Notes under the pieces: model-generated
Told to the model about the DNA's origin: nothing
Databases searched by the model: none
What the model saw: only the letters and a program-made list of their open reading frames with translations
Translations under genes and position numbers: made by a program
In this document: one piece after another, positions 6,367 to 13,976 of the stretch
How the letters are laid out: every line of letters begins with the position of its first letter
Numbering within the stretch: position 1 is the stretch's first letter
Source of the DNA: a virus
Strand: one strand, 5' to 3'
Length of the DNA: 47,973 nt
Virus record (IMG/VR): IMGVR_UViG_3300032086_002480
Span: 1 to 47,973 of that record

Positions 6367-7525
6367 TGCATCAAACATTGCTAGCGTGTTTAGCCTAGCT
6401 GCTGCAGATTCGCTTGTGAATAAATCATCAGCACTGCTTCTATCTGATACTCGTGTGGGGATTGAGGTAGAAGCCGAGTCTCTTAGACGAAACAGAGACT
6501 ACTACCAACACACCCCTTCGCCTATAAGTGCTTACTGGAATGTTGTAAGGGATGGCTCCCTAAGAGGATCTTCCAGTGCAGAGTTTGTGTTTAAACAGCC
6601 ACTGTTTGGTGAAGACGTAGTGAATGCTTTGACAACTCTACATGAGGAGATAGGAGACTTGAGGCCTTCTGTTAGGACTAGTGTACATGTACATTTAGAT
6701 GTTAGAGATATGACTTACCAACAATTACTAAATCTAGTTATTGTGTACCTACTTGCAGAACCTATAATGTTCTCTCAGGTAGCCAAAGAAAGGGTTCATA
6801 ACCCGTACTGTGCACCATTGAGATCTTGCAGCACTTACCTGTCCAACATTAGACGTTGTTTAACATCAGACGATAGGGATGGGTACTATAGTTTCTTAGG
6901 TAATTCAGCTGGTAATAAATACACAGCTTTGAACTTGCTGCCTATGGCTACTCAAGGCTCTATCGAGTTTCGTCACAAGGAAGGGACAAGTGATGTTAAT
7001 GCTATCATAGATTGGCTAAATATAATATATTGCATTAAGAACTATGCAATGTCCTGTGATGACATATCCAGCATTGTAGATGTTAATGGGATTATGGATG
7101 ACTACCAAGGGTTCATATTAGAAGTCTTTGAACAGGCTAACATTCCAGCTCTTCCTGTATTAGCTTCACAGGCTGAAAGGGATGCAGGAATATGTGTTAA
7201 AACGATGCTGTATGATGTCAGGGAGGACTTAGTAGTTATGGGTAGATCTTTTGACAAAGATTCCCCTTTCTGGGAACTCTGCCAAGACGTTTACGAAGAA
7301 CATTCTGATTACATCCTGCAAATGGATACAACAGCTTCCGCAACTAGGAGACGCGGCACCCCTTCCGCAACTAGCAGACGCGGTAGTAGACTCTCAGGCA
7401 CCCATTCGTGGATTACTACTGGGCCATCCCGTACATCCACAGACGGGCTCGATGTACTACTTGGAGATCAAGATATACAGCGTACAGTAGCAGAATTTCG
7501 GTCAACATTTACCTCAACAGATTAG
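6359..7525 (+). CDS. Amidoligase (Amidoligase_2 family)
   Basis: 388 residues. Superfamily motifs: GIEVEAE (34-40), VRDGSL (63-68) with AEFVF (74-78), the His strand SVHVHLDV (108-115), KYTALNLLP (187-195) and SIEFRHKEGT (201-210). These acidic, His and Arg residues are the expected metal/ATP ligands of the GCS-type amidoligase fold. It is distinct from the ligase at 4880, so the cassette has two. Beyond about residue 320 is a low-complexity Ser/Thr/Arg tail with two copies of an SATxRRG unit. The predicted activity is ATP-dependent amide-bond formation between a carboxyl group and an amine; partners are unknown. Confidence 0.85.
   Translation: MPNASNIASVFSLAAADSLVNKSSALLLSDTRVGIEVEAESLRRNRDYYQHTPSPISAYWNVVRDGSLRGSSSAEFVFKQPLFGEDVVNALTTLHEEIGDLRPSVRTSVHVHLDVRDMTYQQLLNLVIVYLLAEPIMFSQVAKERVHNPYCAPLRSCSTYLSNIRRCLTSDDRDGYYSFLGNSAGNKYTALNLLPMATQGSIEFRHKEGTSDVNAIIDWLNIIYCIKNYAMSCDDISSIVDVNGIMDDYQGFILEVFEQANIPALPVLASQAERDAGICVKTMLYDVREDLVVMGRSFDKDSPFWELCQDVYEEHSDYILQMDTTASATRRRGTPSATSRRGSRLSGTHSWITTGPSRTSTDGLDVLLGDQDIQRTVAEFRSTFTSTD
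7335..7383 (+). repeat. Tandem 27-bp repeat in the amidoligase tail
   Basis: Two copies of a 22-nt unit (7335-7356 and 7362-7383, 21 of 22 identical, starting CTTCCGCAACTAG) with a 27-bp period, equal to nine codons, encode two Ser-Ala-Thr-x-Arg-Arg-Gly modules. The segment is visibly more GC-rich than its surroundings. Confidence 0.8.
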
Positions 7526-7553
7526 ATTTTAACTAGAAACAGGAGATATACAT

Positions 7554-9038
7554 ATGTGTGGAATAGTAGGAGCAGTGGGCTCCGCTTTAACTTATAAAGT
7601 AAAGGAAGCGTTCTTAGACTTATTAGTCTTAGACACCATTCGTGGAGAAGATAGTACAGGGATGGTTGTAGTAGATAATTCTCTCGATACAAGCTCTTTC
7701 AAAAAAGCTGTGGATGGTTTTACATTTACTCAAATGAAGAAAACCAACAAGTTGCTGAACAGAGCTACCTCCCCTAGGCTTTTACTAGGGCATAACAGAG
7801 CTGCTACGAAAGGGAGAGTCACTTGTGAAAATGCTCACCCATTCAAATCAGGTAACACTCACCTTGTTCATAATGGTACGTTAACATCTTGGTTTGATTT
7901 ACATAATGCTAAAGATACTGATGTTGACAGTGAAGCTATCTGTTTTGAGGTAGAAGAGAATGGAATACTCCCTACTGTAGCCAAGCTAAAGGGGGCTTAT
8001 ACTCTAGCTACCTACGATGAAGAGACTAAGATATTCAGTATTATTCGGAATGATCAAAGACCTTTGTCATGTGCTAAGCTCAAGGGTGAGGATATTATGT
8101 TCTTTGCAAGTCTCCCAGATATGATCAGGCTGGTTGCCAGTAAGTACAAGTTAGAGTTGGAGACAGACCCTTGGGAGCTTAAGACAGATACATTAGTCGA
8201 GTTTGATTTGAGTAGAAACAGTAAAGATATTGCTACAAAGTTTAAAGTTACAAAGGATGTCCCTGTATATACACCACCAAAGTTTACAAAGGGAGGGACA
8301 TACAGAAAAAAGTTTCTTCCGGCGACTACGAAGATTGGTTCAACGAACAATGTAGGTTCTACGAAGGGCGCTACTAACAATCTGAGTAGTCTCCGAGATA
8401 AGCGTCAACAGAAGCAACAGACTGTACTAACAAAAGATTTTGGGTTAGCTATGAACCAAGACGTAGTAGGACTAGTCACTTCTTTCCAATACTTTGATGG
8501 GCAGTCTAGTGTTAAGCACAACAAAGGCTTCGGTAAGATTTTCTTTGAGTGGTGTAATCCTAAGAAACCTTACGACCGCCAGAGGATGGTATCTTTTAGA
8601 GCTACTATGGCTGACTTCTTGAAGTTCAAGAATGAGTATGTCCACTGTACAATCATCGGAGTGGCTAACATCAAAAGTAAAAACAGTGTAAAAGATATAT
8701 GGGTTCCTATGATTAAATTCGCTGATGCGTTGACAGAGGAAGAGCATGATTCTTTTTGGCAAAGTTGCAACTGGGATTCTGAAATTGTCATAGAAGATAC
8801 AACAGAGGAGGGCACCCAACACACTCTGGTCGAATACCTCGGCAAAGAGGTTACTACTGAAGAGTTTAATAAAGCCGTTAAAAATGGGTGCTGTGTCTGT
8901 AGTGACCCTATATTTCCTGCTGACTCAAGCGACGTCGTGTTAGTCATGGAAGAGCCTGTTTGCAAAGGGTGCGCAACAGATCTAGCTTGGCAAGCAAAGA
9001 ACACTGGGGAAAGCATAGAGGAATTGTTAACTAAATGA
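7554..9038 (+). CDS. Class II glutamine amidotransferase with zinc-ribbon tail
   Basis: 494 residues. It begins MCGIVGAVG, with the catalytic N-terminal Cys2 of Ntn-type (GATase II) enzymes, followed by IRGEDSTGM (about 30-38), LGHNRAATKG (about 79-88) and HLVHNGTL, which match the glutamine-binding motifs. The GATase domain ends near residue 240. The long C-terminal half is not a synthase domain I recognise; it contains a Ser/Thr/Lys-rich linker (about 245-290) and near the end Cys446-x2-Cys449 and Cys470-x2-Cys473, a likely zinc ribbon. The family hydrolyses glutamine to ammonia or transfers the amide. Here it probably supplies nitrogen to, or edits products of, the cassette's ligases. Confidence 0.88.
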   Translation: MCGIVGAVGSALTYKVKEAFLDLLVLDTIRGEDSTGMVVVDNSLDTSSFKKAVDGFTFTQMKKTNKLLNRATSPRLLLGHNRAATKGRVTCENAHPFKSGNTHLVHNGTLTSWFDLHNAKDTDVDSEAICFEVEENGILPTVAKLKGAYTLATYDEETKIFSIIRNDQRPLSCAKLKGEDIMFFASLPDMIRLVASKYKLELETDPWELKTDTLVEFDLSRNSKDIATKFKVTKDVPVYTPPKFTKGGTYRKKFLPATTKIGSTNNVGSTKGATNNLSSLRDKRQQKQQTVLTKDFGLAMNQDVVGLVTSFQYFDGQSSVKHNKGFGKIFFEWCNPKKPYDRQRMVSFRATMADFLKFKNEYVHCTIIGVANIKSKNSVKDIWVPMIKFADALTEEEHDSFWQSCNWDSEIVIEDTTEEGTQHTLVEYLGKEVTTEEFNKAVKNGCCVCSDPIFPADSSDVVLVMEEPVCKGCATDLAWQAKNTGESIEELLTK

Positions 9039-9066
9039 AAGGGTGACCCCCAGTGGGCTCTATTAG

Positions 9067-9192
9067 ATGAAAACAAAGATGAGTATTGCCGGAGTAAGAA
9101 CAGAGTTGAGATACAGAGCATGGCAATATGCTCTACAGAATCCTCAGGATTCAAATACTCTGTGGCAATGGCATTTCAAACAGAAGGAGTAA
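9067..9192 (+). CDS. Possible small protein (41 aa)
   Basis: ATG at 9067 opens a 41-codon frame ending TAA at 9190, inside the ribosome site of the next gene. The product (starting MKTKMSIAGVRTELRYRAWQ) is polar with several Arg, Gln and Trp residues. It fills the gap between two cassette genes, and the next start (GTG 9196) follows within four bases. The ribosome site is weak, so it may be a leader peptide or not translated. Confidence 0.4.
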   Translation: MKTKMSIAGVRTELRYRAWQYALQNPQDSNTLWQWHFKQKE

Positions 9193-9195
9193 TGA

Positions 9196-9543
9196 GTGAG
9201 TAAACAACATACAGTAGCAGTATATGGTTCTTTGAAGAAAGGTTTTGGAAACCATAGATTGCTTACCAATGCAGAGTACTTAGGTGTAGACAAAATCGAT
9301 GGATGGGATATGTATGGACTAGGAGGGTTCCCCGGAATAGTAGCAGGGGAGGGTTCTATCCACATAGAGGTCTACAAAGTCGATGATGAAGAGATGGCTA
9401 GATTAGATATGCTAGAAGGCTACCCATCTTTTTATGATCGTAAGCAAGTTTCTACACAGCATGGTGATGCTTGGGTGTACTTCCTAGCTACCCCTGAGAA
9501 TTACATAGATACCTGTGCTGTAGTTCCTACTGGGAGGTGGTAA
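9196..9543 (+). CDS. Gamma-glutamylcyclotransferase-like protein
   Basis: 115 residues from a GTG start with AAGGAG 6 nt upstream. VAVYGSLKKGFGNHRLL (about 7-23) carries the YGSL signature of the GGCT/AIG2-like fold, and LDMLEGYPSFYDRKQV (70-85) provides the conserved acidic residue (Glu74) and the Tyr of the active-site pocket. The length is typical of the bacterial short form. The family cleaves gamma-glutamyl-amine bonds with release of 5-oxoproline. Next to two amidoligases, a GATase and an ATP-grasp, the obvious idea is that a gamma-glutamyl group is added and later removed, as in gamma-glutamylated pathway intermediates (inference). Confidence 0.88.
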   Translation: MSKQHTVAVYGSLKKGFGNHRLLTNAEYLGVDKIDGWDMYGLGGFPGIVAGEGSIHIEVYKVDDEEMARLDMLEGYPSFYDRKQVSTQHGDAWVYFLATPENYIDTCAVVPTGRW

Positions 9544-9774
9544 GTGAGTACAATAAGGTCTTTCGTTGATGAGGAGATAAAAAATTTTAATAAAAGTTTG
9601 TTAGCTTTAATAAAAGCTAAGTACCTAGGCAGAACTGTCCAAGTGATGGGTCTTAACAAAGGTGTGTGGGTAAAAAGTACCGTAACCGTAAAGACGATAC
9701 ACCTAGACTCAAACTACAGTATCCATATAAACAACATCTGCCATCACCAAGATTACCCTATTATCATAATCTAA
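9544..9774 (+). CDS. Small unknown protein in amidoligase cassette
   Basis: 76 residues starting at GTG 9544, immediately after the stop of the cyclotransferase gene, with GGGAGG overlapping that gene's end. A Lys-rich helical N-terminus (VDEEIKNFNKSLLALIK) is followed by beta-type residues (GRTVQVMGLNKGVW, VTVKTIHL) that could form a small barrel, and a hydrophobic end (PIIII). No family recognised. Tight coupling suggests it works with the cyclotransferase or the ATP-grasp ligase downstream. Confidence 0.65.
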   Translation: MSTIRSFVDEEIKNFNKSLLALIKAKYLGRTVQVMGLNKGVWVKSTVTVKTIHLDSNYSIHINNICHHQDYPIIII

Positions 9775-9793
9775 ATTTAGGAGGTACTAAACT

Positions 9794-10552
9794 ATGAGAA
9801 TACTTCAATACAAGAATGGCAGTAAAAGTGCTAGGGAACTTTCTACTGCACTTGGTTGTCTAAGACTAACCCGTGAGGGTAGTAGATTTAGGAATAACTA
9901 CAACCATGCGATTATTAATTGGGGGTGTAGCTCTTTCGATAACTCATTTCCTGTCACTACTTGGATAAATAATCCAGAAGCTGTAGGTAGAGCTAGTAAT
10001 AAGCTATCATGCTTTAGGGCTTTGCAGGAGAAGATCCCTGATAACATCCCTGAGTTTGCTACATCCCCTCAAGATGTTGATTGGGAGAAACCTACTGTAG
10101 TTAGACACAGGTTGACAGGGCATAGTGGGGAAGGTATAGAGATTGTACCTGAAGGGCAAGAACTCCCTAGAGCACCTCTTTATGTAAAATACATTAAGAA
10201 GTCTAAAGAGTTCAGGGCACATGTAATCAACGGGAGGGTTGTAGATGTTCAAGAAAAACGTAAAAGACGTGATGTTGAAAATGATCTGGTGGATTATCGC
10301 GTGCGTAACAGCAGTAATGGTTGGGTGTATTGCAGGGATTCTGTTAATTACGGGGATCAACTTGTGGATATTGCTGTTGATGCTGTTGATTGTCTGGGAT
10401 TGGACTTTGGAGCGGTAGATATCATATATAACAGGCACTATGACAAGTACTACGTACTAGAAGTCAACACTGCTTGTGGAATGGAAGGTTCTACAGTCAC
10501 CTCGTATGCTAATCACATACGTAGACTGCTTTTAGAAAAGGGGGCAAGATAA
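9794..10552 (+). CDS. ATP-grasp ligase (RimK-like, phage type)
   Basis: 252 residues with AGGAGG upstream. The ATP-grasp core is visible: KYIKKSKEFRAHVINGRVVD (132-151, with the Lys and Glu-Phe-Arg of the nucleotide site), QEKRKRR (153-159), LDFGAVDI (203-210, acidic metal ligand) and VLEVNTACGMEG (221-232, the Glu-x-Asn metal pair). This is the arrangement of RimK/carboxylate-amine ligases, which form amide bonds via an acyl-phosphate. It is the third predicted amide-forming enzyme of the cassette. A partial copy of the bipartite regulatory motif lies inside its 5' end (9836-9864). Its stop overlaps the next gene start (TAATG). Confidence 0.88.
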   Translation: MRILQYKNGSKSARELSTALGCLRLTREGSRFRNNYNHAIINWGCSSFDNSFPVTTWINNPEAVGRASNKLSCFRALQEKIPDNIPEFATSPQDVDWEKPTVVRHRLTGHSGEGIEIVPEGQELPRAPLYVKYIKKSKEFRAHVINGRVVDVQEKRKRRDVENDLVDYRVRNSSNGWVYCRDSVNYGDQLVDIAVDAVDCLGLDFGAVDIIYNRHYDKYYVLEVNTACGMEGSTVTSYANHIRRLLLEKGAR

Positions 10553-10770
10553 TGGATTTGTACATGTTAATAGCGATTTGTGGGGTGTACGTAATAGGTT
10601 TTGTAGCGACTAGTGTTATAATAAAACCAAAACCTTTTCACCAAGAAGATTTTATAATCATATCTGCTGCTAGCGCGTTTTGGCCTGTAGTCCTTGTGAT
10701 TGTCTTACCTGCATACGCAGTATATCGACTCAGTAAATGTATTAATCAAAGTACTTGGGGGAAGGAATGA
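10552..10770 (+). CDS. Small membrane protein, coupled to ATP-grasp gene
   Basis: 72 residues with two hydrophobic segments: about 3-24 (MLIAICGVYVIGFVATSVII) and 40-60 (AFWPVVLVIVLPAYAVY). The loop between them has KPKPFHQED, and the tail is short and polar. The start codon overlaps the stop of the ATP-grasp gene, and its own last bases overlap the next start. Probably an inner-membrane hairpin protein. Function unknown, but coupling to the cassette hints that the product is made or used at the membrane. Confidence 0.7.
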   Translation: MDLYMLIAICGVYVIGFVATSVIIKPKPFHQEDFIIISAASAFWPVVLVIVLPAYAVYRLSKCINQSTWGKE

Positions 10771-10988
10771 CTCTTAAACAAATAGTATCAACAATACTTT
10801 TCTCTATCCTATGGCTTGCAGTAGCATTCAGTGCAGGGTACAGGATTGGGAAGGAGGCGTCCCCGACTAATTGTTGGGATGAATTCGGTCAACAGACATC
10901 TACAACTAGAGTAGAGCATGGGGAAGTTGTTCCACATAAAGGTGTTAGACCTAATATGATAATAACCGTATGTGAGGATATATTATGA
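10767..10988 (+). CDS. Small protein with one N-terminal membrane anchor
   Basis: 73 residues. I place the start at ATG 10767 (ribosome site GGGGGAAGGA just upstream; ATGA overlap with the previous gene) rather than at the TTG 12 nt earlier. Residues 4-22 (QIVSTILFSILWLAVAFSAG) form a signal-anchor helix, followed by a polar part with one Cys in the PTNCWDEFGQQ segment and another near the end (VCEDIL). The soluble part would be periplasmic. Function unknown. Confidence 0.65.
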   Translation: MTLKQIVSTILFSILWLAVAFSAGYRIGKEASPTNCWDEFGQQTSTTRVEHGEVVPHKGVRPNMIITVCEDIL

Positions 10989-11182
10989 TTATTTTAGCAT
11001 GGCTTGGTTTAATATGTTGTTGGTTTCTTGGAGTACCGGTCTTTATTTATATGCTGGAGGATTATCACGACTACCTAGAGTGTGTTTATTGGTGGGCTTC
11101 TGTAACAGCAATGTTGTCCCTTTTCGCTGCGTTTATAGCATTTGTGCACGTATGCATAACGTACATCACAAGCGGAGGGTAA
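10985..11182 (+). CDS. Small membrane protein, third of coupled trio
   Basis: 65 residues starting in an ATGA overlap with the previous gene. It has two hydrophobic stretches, about 1-24 (LAWLGLICCWFLGVPVFIY) and 37-60 (SVTAMLSLFAAFIAFVHV), with an acidic loop (EDYHDYLE) between them. Most likely a two-pass inner-membrane protein. It ends the run of overlapping genes that began with the ligases, after which the reading frames turn to small soluble proteins. Function unknown. Confidence 0.65.
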   Translation: MIILAWLGLICCWFLGVPVFIYMLEDYHDYLECVYWWASVTAMLSLFAAFIAFVHVCITYITSGG

Positions 11183-11189
11183 TAAGAAT

Positions 11190-11393
11190 ATGGGCATAGA
11201 GAGCCACAAGTGGAGTGATGAAGAGTTAGTTTTTAGTAGTTGTAGTTCAGACGAAATCGATCTAGAGGTTGTTGGATATATAGATTGTTATGGTCATGAA
11301 TGCTACGTCAGTATTAACAAACAAGACGCGATTGAAATAGCTAAACACTTTAACGTATACGCAACAAAAGAAGGGGCATTAACTCATGAGTAA
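11190..11393 (+). CDS. Small unknown acidic protein
   Basis: 67 residues. Acidic (SDEELVFSS, SSDEIDLEVVGYIDCYG) with an amphipathic C-terminal helix (KQDAIEIAKHFNVYA). No membrane segment or known motif. The start lies 7 nt after the membrane-protein trio, with GGAGG overlapping that gene's end. Function unknown. Confidence 0.65.
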   Translation: MGIESHKWSDEELVFSSCSSDEIDLEVVGYIDCYGHECYVSINKQDAIEIAKHFNVYATKEGALTHE

Positions 11394-11409
11394 AGTGCCT
11401 GAGGAGTAG

Positions 11410-11694
11410 ATGATGAGAAGAAACCCAAGACGTAATATAAAAATATTAGATGCTTTGATTCGTAACGATTTCTCAGTGACTAATGCAGCACTAGATTTAT
11501 CAATGCCAAAGACTAATGTCAGCAGTGCATTGTACCAAATGGAAAAAGATTTCGTAGATGGATTCTTTATTACTTCAGAGCGGTACTCAAGGAATGGAGG
11601 GAGATTTAAAGGTATTTCAGACCCTGAGAATGTGGAGGTAATATTGAAGCTAGCTAGTGGTTTTAACGAAGCAGAGGAGATACTCTATGGTTAA
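11410..11694 (+). CDS. Small helix-turn-helix DNA-binding protein
   Basis: 94 residues. After a basic start (MMRRNPRRN), residues 10-45 read KILDALIRNDFSVTNAALDL, then MPKTNVSSALYQMEKDF, which is the spacing of a LysR-type winged helix-turn-helix (helix, turn, recognition helix S-x-x-N-V-S-x-A-L-x-x-M-E). The rest (SRNGGRFKGISDPE) could be the wing. There is no effector domain. It is the only clear transcription-factor-like gene in the window, so it is the prime candidate to bind the palindrome at 746-771 or the bipartite element (inference). Confidence 0.7.
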   Translation: MMRRNPRRNIKILDALIRNDFSVTNAALDLSMPKTNVSSALYQMEKDFVDGFFITSERYSRNGGRFKGISDPENVEVILKLASGFNEAEEILYG

Positions 11695-11863
11695 CAGTGC
11701 TAAAGACAAGGGGTGGAGGAATTGCCCTATCAATGAGAGTACCTATATAGATGGTGTACTTAAGGAAGCTAGAGAAGACAATGCAACAGGTACTGATCTA
11801 GTAATTAATTCAGTAAATCGTATCAGACAACGGGAGAAAAAAGATGAGCACAGAAGCAAATAA
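11687..11863 (+). CDS. Small unknown protein (58 aa)
   Basis: The start is taken at ATG 11687 because AGAGGAGA lies 7 nt upstream; a frame opening 30 nt earlier lacks this. The product (starting MVNSAKDKGWRNCPINE) is charged and helical with a basic end (RIRQREKKDEHRSK). It overlaps the preceding HTH gene by 8 bases and the following gene by 20, so it is part of a tightly packed operon. No family recognised. Confidence 0.6.
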   Translation: MVNSAKDKGWRNCPINESTYIDGVLKEAREDNATGTDLVINSVNRIRQREKKDEHRSK

Positions 11864-12041
11864 AAACATGTTTAAAGTCTATGACGACTCTGTCAGCGGA
11901 AACCGGATTGTTTCAGATGTAGAGTTTTACCAAATAACAGATGGTTTTGTCACATTCTTTAGGGAGAATGAATTTGGAAAATTTGATCGCACCTTAAGCA
12001 TTAATGCCAGCTCTGTTTACGAAGTAGCCAGAGTTCTATAG
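11844..12041 (+). CDS. Small unknown protein (65 aa)
   Basis: 65 residues, ATG 11844 with GGGAG upstream inside the previous gene. Mixed beta-type sequence (NRIVSDVEFYQITDGFVTFF, then FGKFDRTLSINASSVYEV) that could form a small beta-sandwich or barrel. No membrane helix and no cysteine. Its stop lies 10 bases before the next gene. Function unknown. Confidence 0.6.
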   Translation: MSTEANKNMFKVYDDSVSGNRIVSDVEFYQITDGFVTFFRENEFGKFDRTLSINASSVYEVARVL

Positions 12042-12051
12042 GAGAAGAAAG

Positions 12052-12264
12052 ATGGGAAAAACAATTAATGGAACATACTATACCTCTAGAGAGTTAGAGG
12101 CTATAAAGAAGGCTCACACTGACGATGAGTTTGAAAAGTTTCTGATCAGTGGAGTAATAGGAGCTGCTACAGGCTCCACTATAATTGGAGGACTCTTAGG
12201 TGGAAGTTTCTTAGGAGGTTTTATGGGAGACCTATTAGAGGGGGATGATGACTCTTGGTTGTAA
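12052..12264 (+). CDS. Small glycine-zipper membrane protein
   Basis: 70 residues. A polar helical half (MGKTINGTYYTSRELEAIKK) is followed by a Gly-rich hydrophobic region at about 33-60 (SGVIGAATGSTIIGGLLGGS) with GxxxG spacing, then an acidic tail (LLEGDDDSWL). This is the pattern of glycine-zipper membrane peptides that oligomerise or perturb bilayers. It overlaps the start of the primase-helicase gene by 10 bases, so the two are coupled. Function unknown. Confidence 0.65.
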   Translation: MGKTINGTYYTSRELEAIKKAHTDDEFEKFLISGVIGAATGSTIIGGLLGGSFLGGFMGDLLEGDDDSWL

Positions 12265-13976
12265 GAGATGACACTGGTAAATGCGTAGCTAAAGCTGCTT
12301 GCCCATCTTGTGGTTCTGGGGATGGAGTACAAATTTTTGAGAAGCCCTCAGGCAAGAGAGATGCGTACTGCTTTGCATGTGAAAAACATTATAATAAAGT
12401 TGATGGACTTCAAGTCATCGAGGAGGATACCATTACACAACACACCATATCTAAAATATCAATGAGCGACATAAGGGATCTAAAGGCAGGGCCACTACCA
12501 GAAAGAGGATTAAGAGAAGATACTCTCGAAGCTTTCGGTGTTAAGTTAGGCTATGCATCGGATGATCGTAACAGAGTCGCACATCATTTCTACCCTTCAT
12601 ACCATTTAGATGGTACATTACAAGGGTACGATCACAGAGAGGTTGATGGGAAGAAGTTTTTCAAAGTAGGGAAGACTAAAGACTCTCAACTGTTCGGACA
12701 AAACATACGTAATGGAGGTAAAAAACTATTCGTAACAGAGGGTCATTGTGATGCAATGGCACTATTCCAAGCTATTAAAGATACTAACCCACCAGCCATG
12801 ACTGCTAAAGGTTACTTACCTTCAGTCGTATCTATAACTAACGGTATAGCTGGAGCACTTACACAGCTAGAAAACAATTCAAAGTTCTTAGCAACTTTTA
12901 AAGAAATAGTTCTTGTATTTGATTCAGACACTGCTGGACGTAGTGGTGCAGAGAAGGTAGCTAAATCCTTAGATCATAAGGTTCTTATTGCAGACTTGCC
13001 TCTTAAAGATGCCAATGATATGGTATTAGCAGGTAGGGAGCAAGAGTTGCGAGAGGCTGCTGTATTCAATGCAGTTCCTTATGAACCTGATGGTATTATG
13101 AATGGTAAAGATTGTTGGGAAAGGTATAAGACTAAGCAAGATATTAAATGTCATCCATACCCTGAACAATTCTCTGAACTTAATCGTAAGACATATGGAT
13201 GGAGATCTGGAACAGTAGTAGCAATCACCTCTGGATCAGGGATGGGTAAGACTCAATTCTGTCGAGAGCTTGCGTATGACATTGGAGTAGTAAAAGGTAT
13301 TAAGACAGCCATCGTAGCCTTAGAGGAGGACGTAGGAGACTCAGTAGAAGGCTTAATGGCTGTTCACCTAAGTAAGAGAATATCCTTGCCTGACGTAGCT
13401 GTAACTAAGGAGGAAGAGACTAAAGCTTTTGATGAAGTGTTTGGTTCAGGTATGTTTGAACTGTATGACCACTTCGGAGGTATGAGTGACTCCTCCTTAT
13501 TCAGTAGACTTAGGTACTTTGCTACGTATCTTAACTGTAAAGCTATCATACTTGACCATCTATCCATAGTCATCTCTGAAACAGCTGATGAAGGTGATGA
13601 ACGTAGAAGGATAGATGCTGTTATGACTAAGCTAGCTGTAATGGCTAAAGCATTAGACGTAGTTATATTCTTAGTAATACATCTACGTAAAGCAGGGCAA
13701 GGGAAATCATTTGAAGAAGGCTATGTACCAACTAGTGATGATCTAAGAGGGAGTGCATCTATTAAGCAACTATCTCATGACATCCTAGCTTTATCTAGGA
13801 ATCAGCAAGAAGAGGACGATGTAAAGAGGAATACCTCTGGTATACATGTGCTCAAGTGTAGGTTCTCAGGAGATACTGGGCAAGCTGGTTATACCTTTTT
13901 CAATCCAACAACTGGGAGACTCACGCATAGTGAAGACCCTCATCTTGAAACAGTCAGTGAAGAGAGTGAATTTTAA
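12255..13976 (+). CDS. Primase-helicase (T7 gp4-like)
   Basis: 573 residues, close to T7 gp4 (566). N-terminal zinc ribbon: Cys16-x2-Cys19 and Cys39-x2-Cys42. The TOPRIM primase core has VTEGHCDAMALF (about 159-170) and VFDSDTAGRSG (about 219-229). The RecA-like helicase has Walker A SGSGMGKT (about 325-332), Walker B AIILDHLSI (about 429-437) and the hexamer motif DDLRGSASIKQLSHD. It unwinds DNA and primes lagging-strand synthesis at the fork. The start appears to be TTG 12255, with GAGGGG 10 nt upstream and overlapping the previous gene, because no ATG precedes the zinc motif. TTG suggests modest expression. Confidence 0.95.
   Translation: MVVRDDTGKCVAKAACPSCGSGDGVQIFEKPSGKRDAYCFACEKHYNKVDGLQVIEEDTITQHTISKISMSDIRDLKAGPLPERGLREDTLEAFGVKLGYASDDRNRVAHHFYPSYHLDGTLQGYDHREVDGKKFFKVGKTKDSQLFGQNIRNGGKKLFVTEGHCDAMALFQAIKDTNPPAMTAKGYLPSVVSITNGIAGALTQLENNSKFLATFKEIVLVFDSDTAGRSGAEKVAKSLDHKVLIADLPLKDANDMVLAGREQELREAAVFNAVPYEPDGIMNGKDCWERYKTKQDIKCHPYPEQFSELNRKTYGWRSGTVVAITSGSGMGKTQFCRELAYDIGVVKGIKTAIVALEEDVGDSVEGLMAVHLSKRISLPDVAVTKEEETKAFDEVFGSGMFELYDHFGGMSDSSLFSRLRYFATYLNCKAIILDHLSIVISETADEGDERRRIDAVMTKLAVMAKALDVVIFLVIHLRKAGQGKSFEEGYVPTSDDLRGSASIKQLSHDILALSRNQQEEDDVKRNTSGIHVLKCRFSGDTGQAGYTFFNPTTGRLTHSEDPHLETVSEESEF

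Noticed and set aside
8054-9154. Long antisense frames inside the amidotransferase gene
   Set aside because: They lie opposite a gene with clear motifs, lack ribosome sites and have no protein-like composition; treated as shadows.
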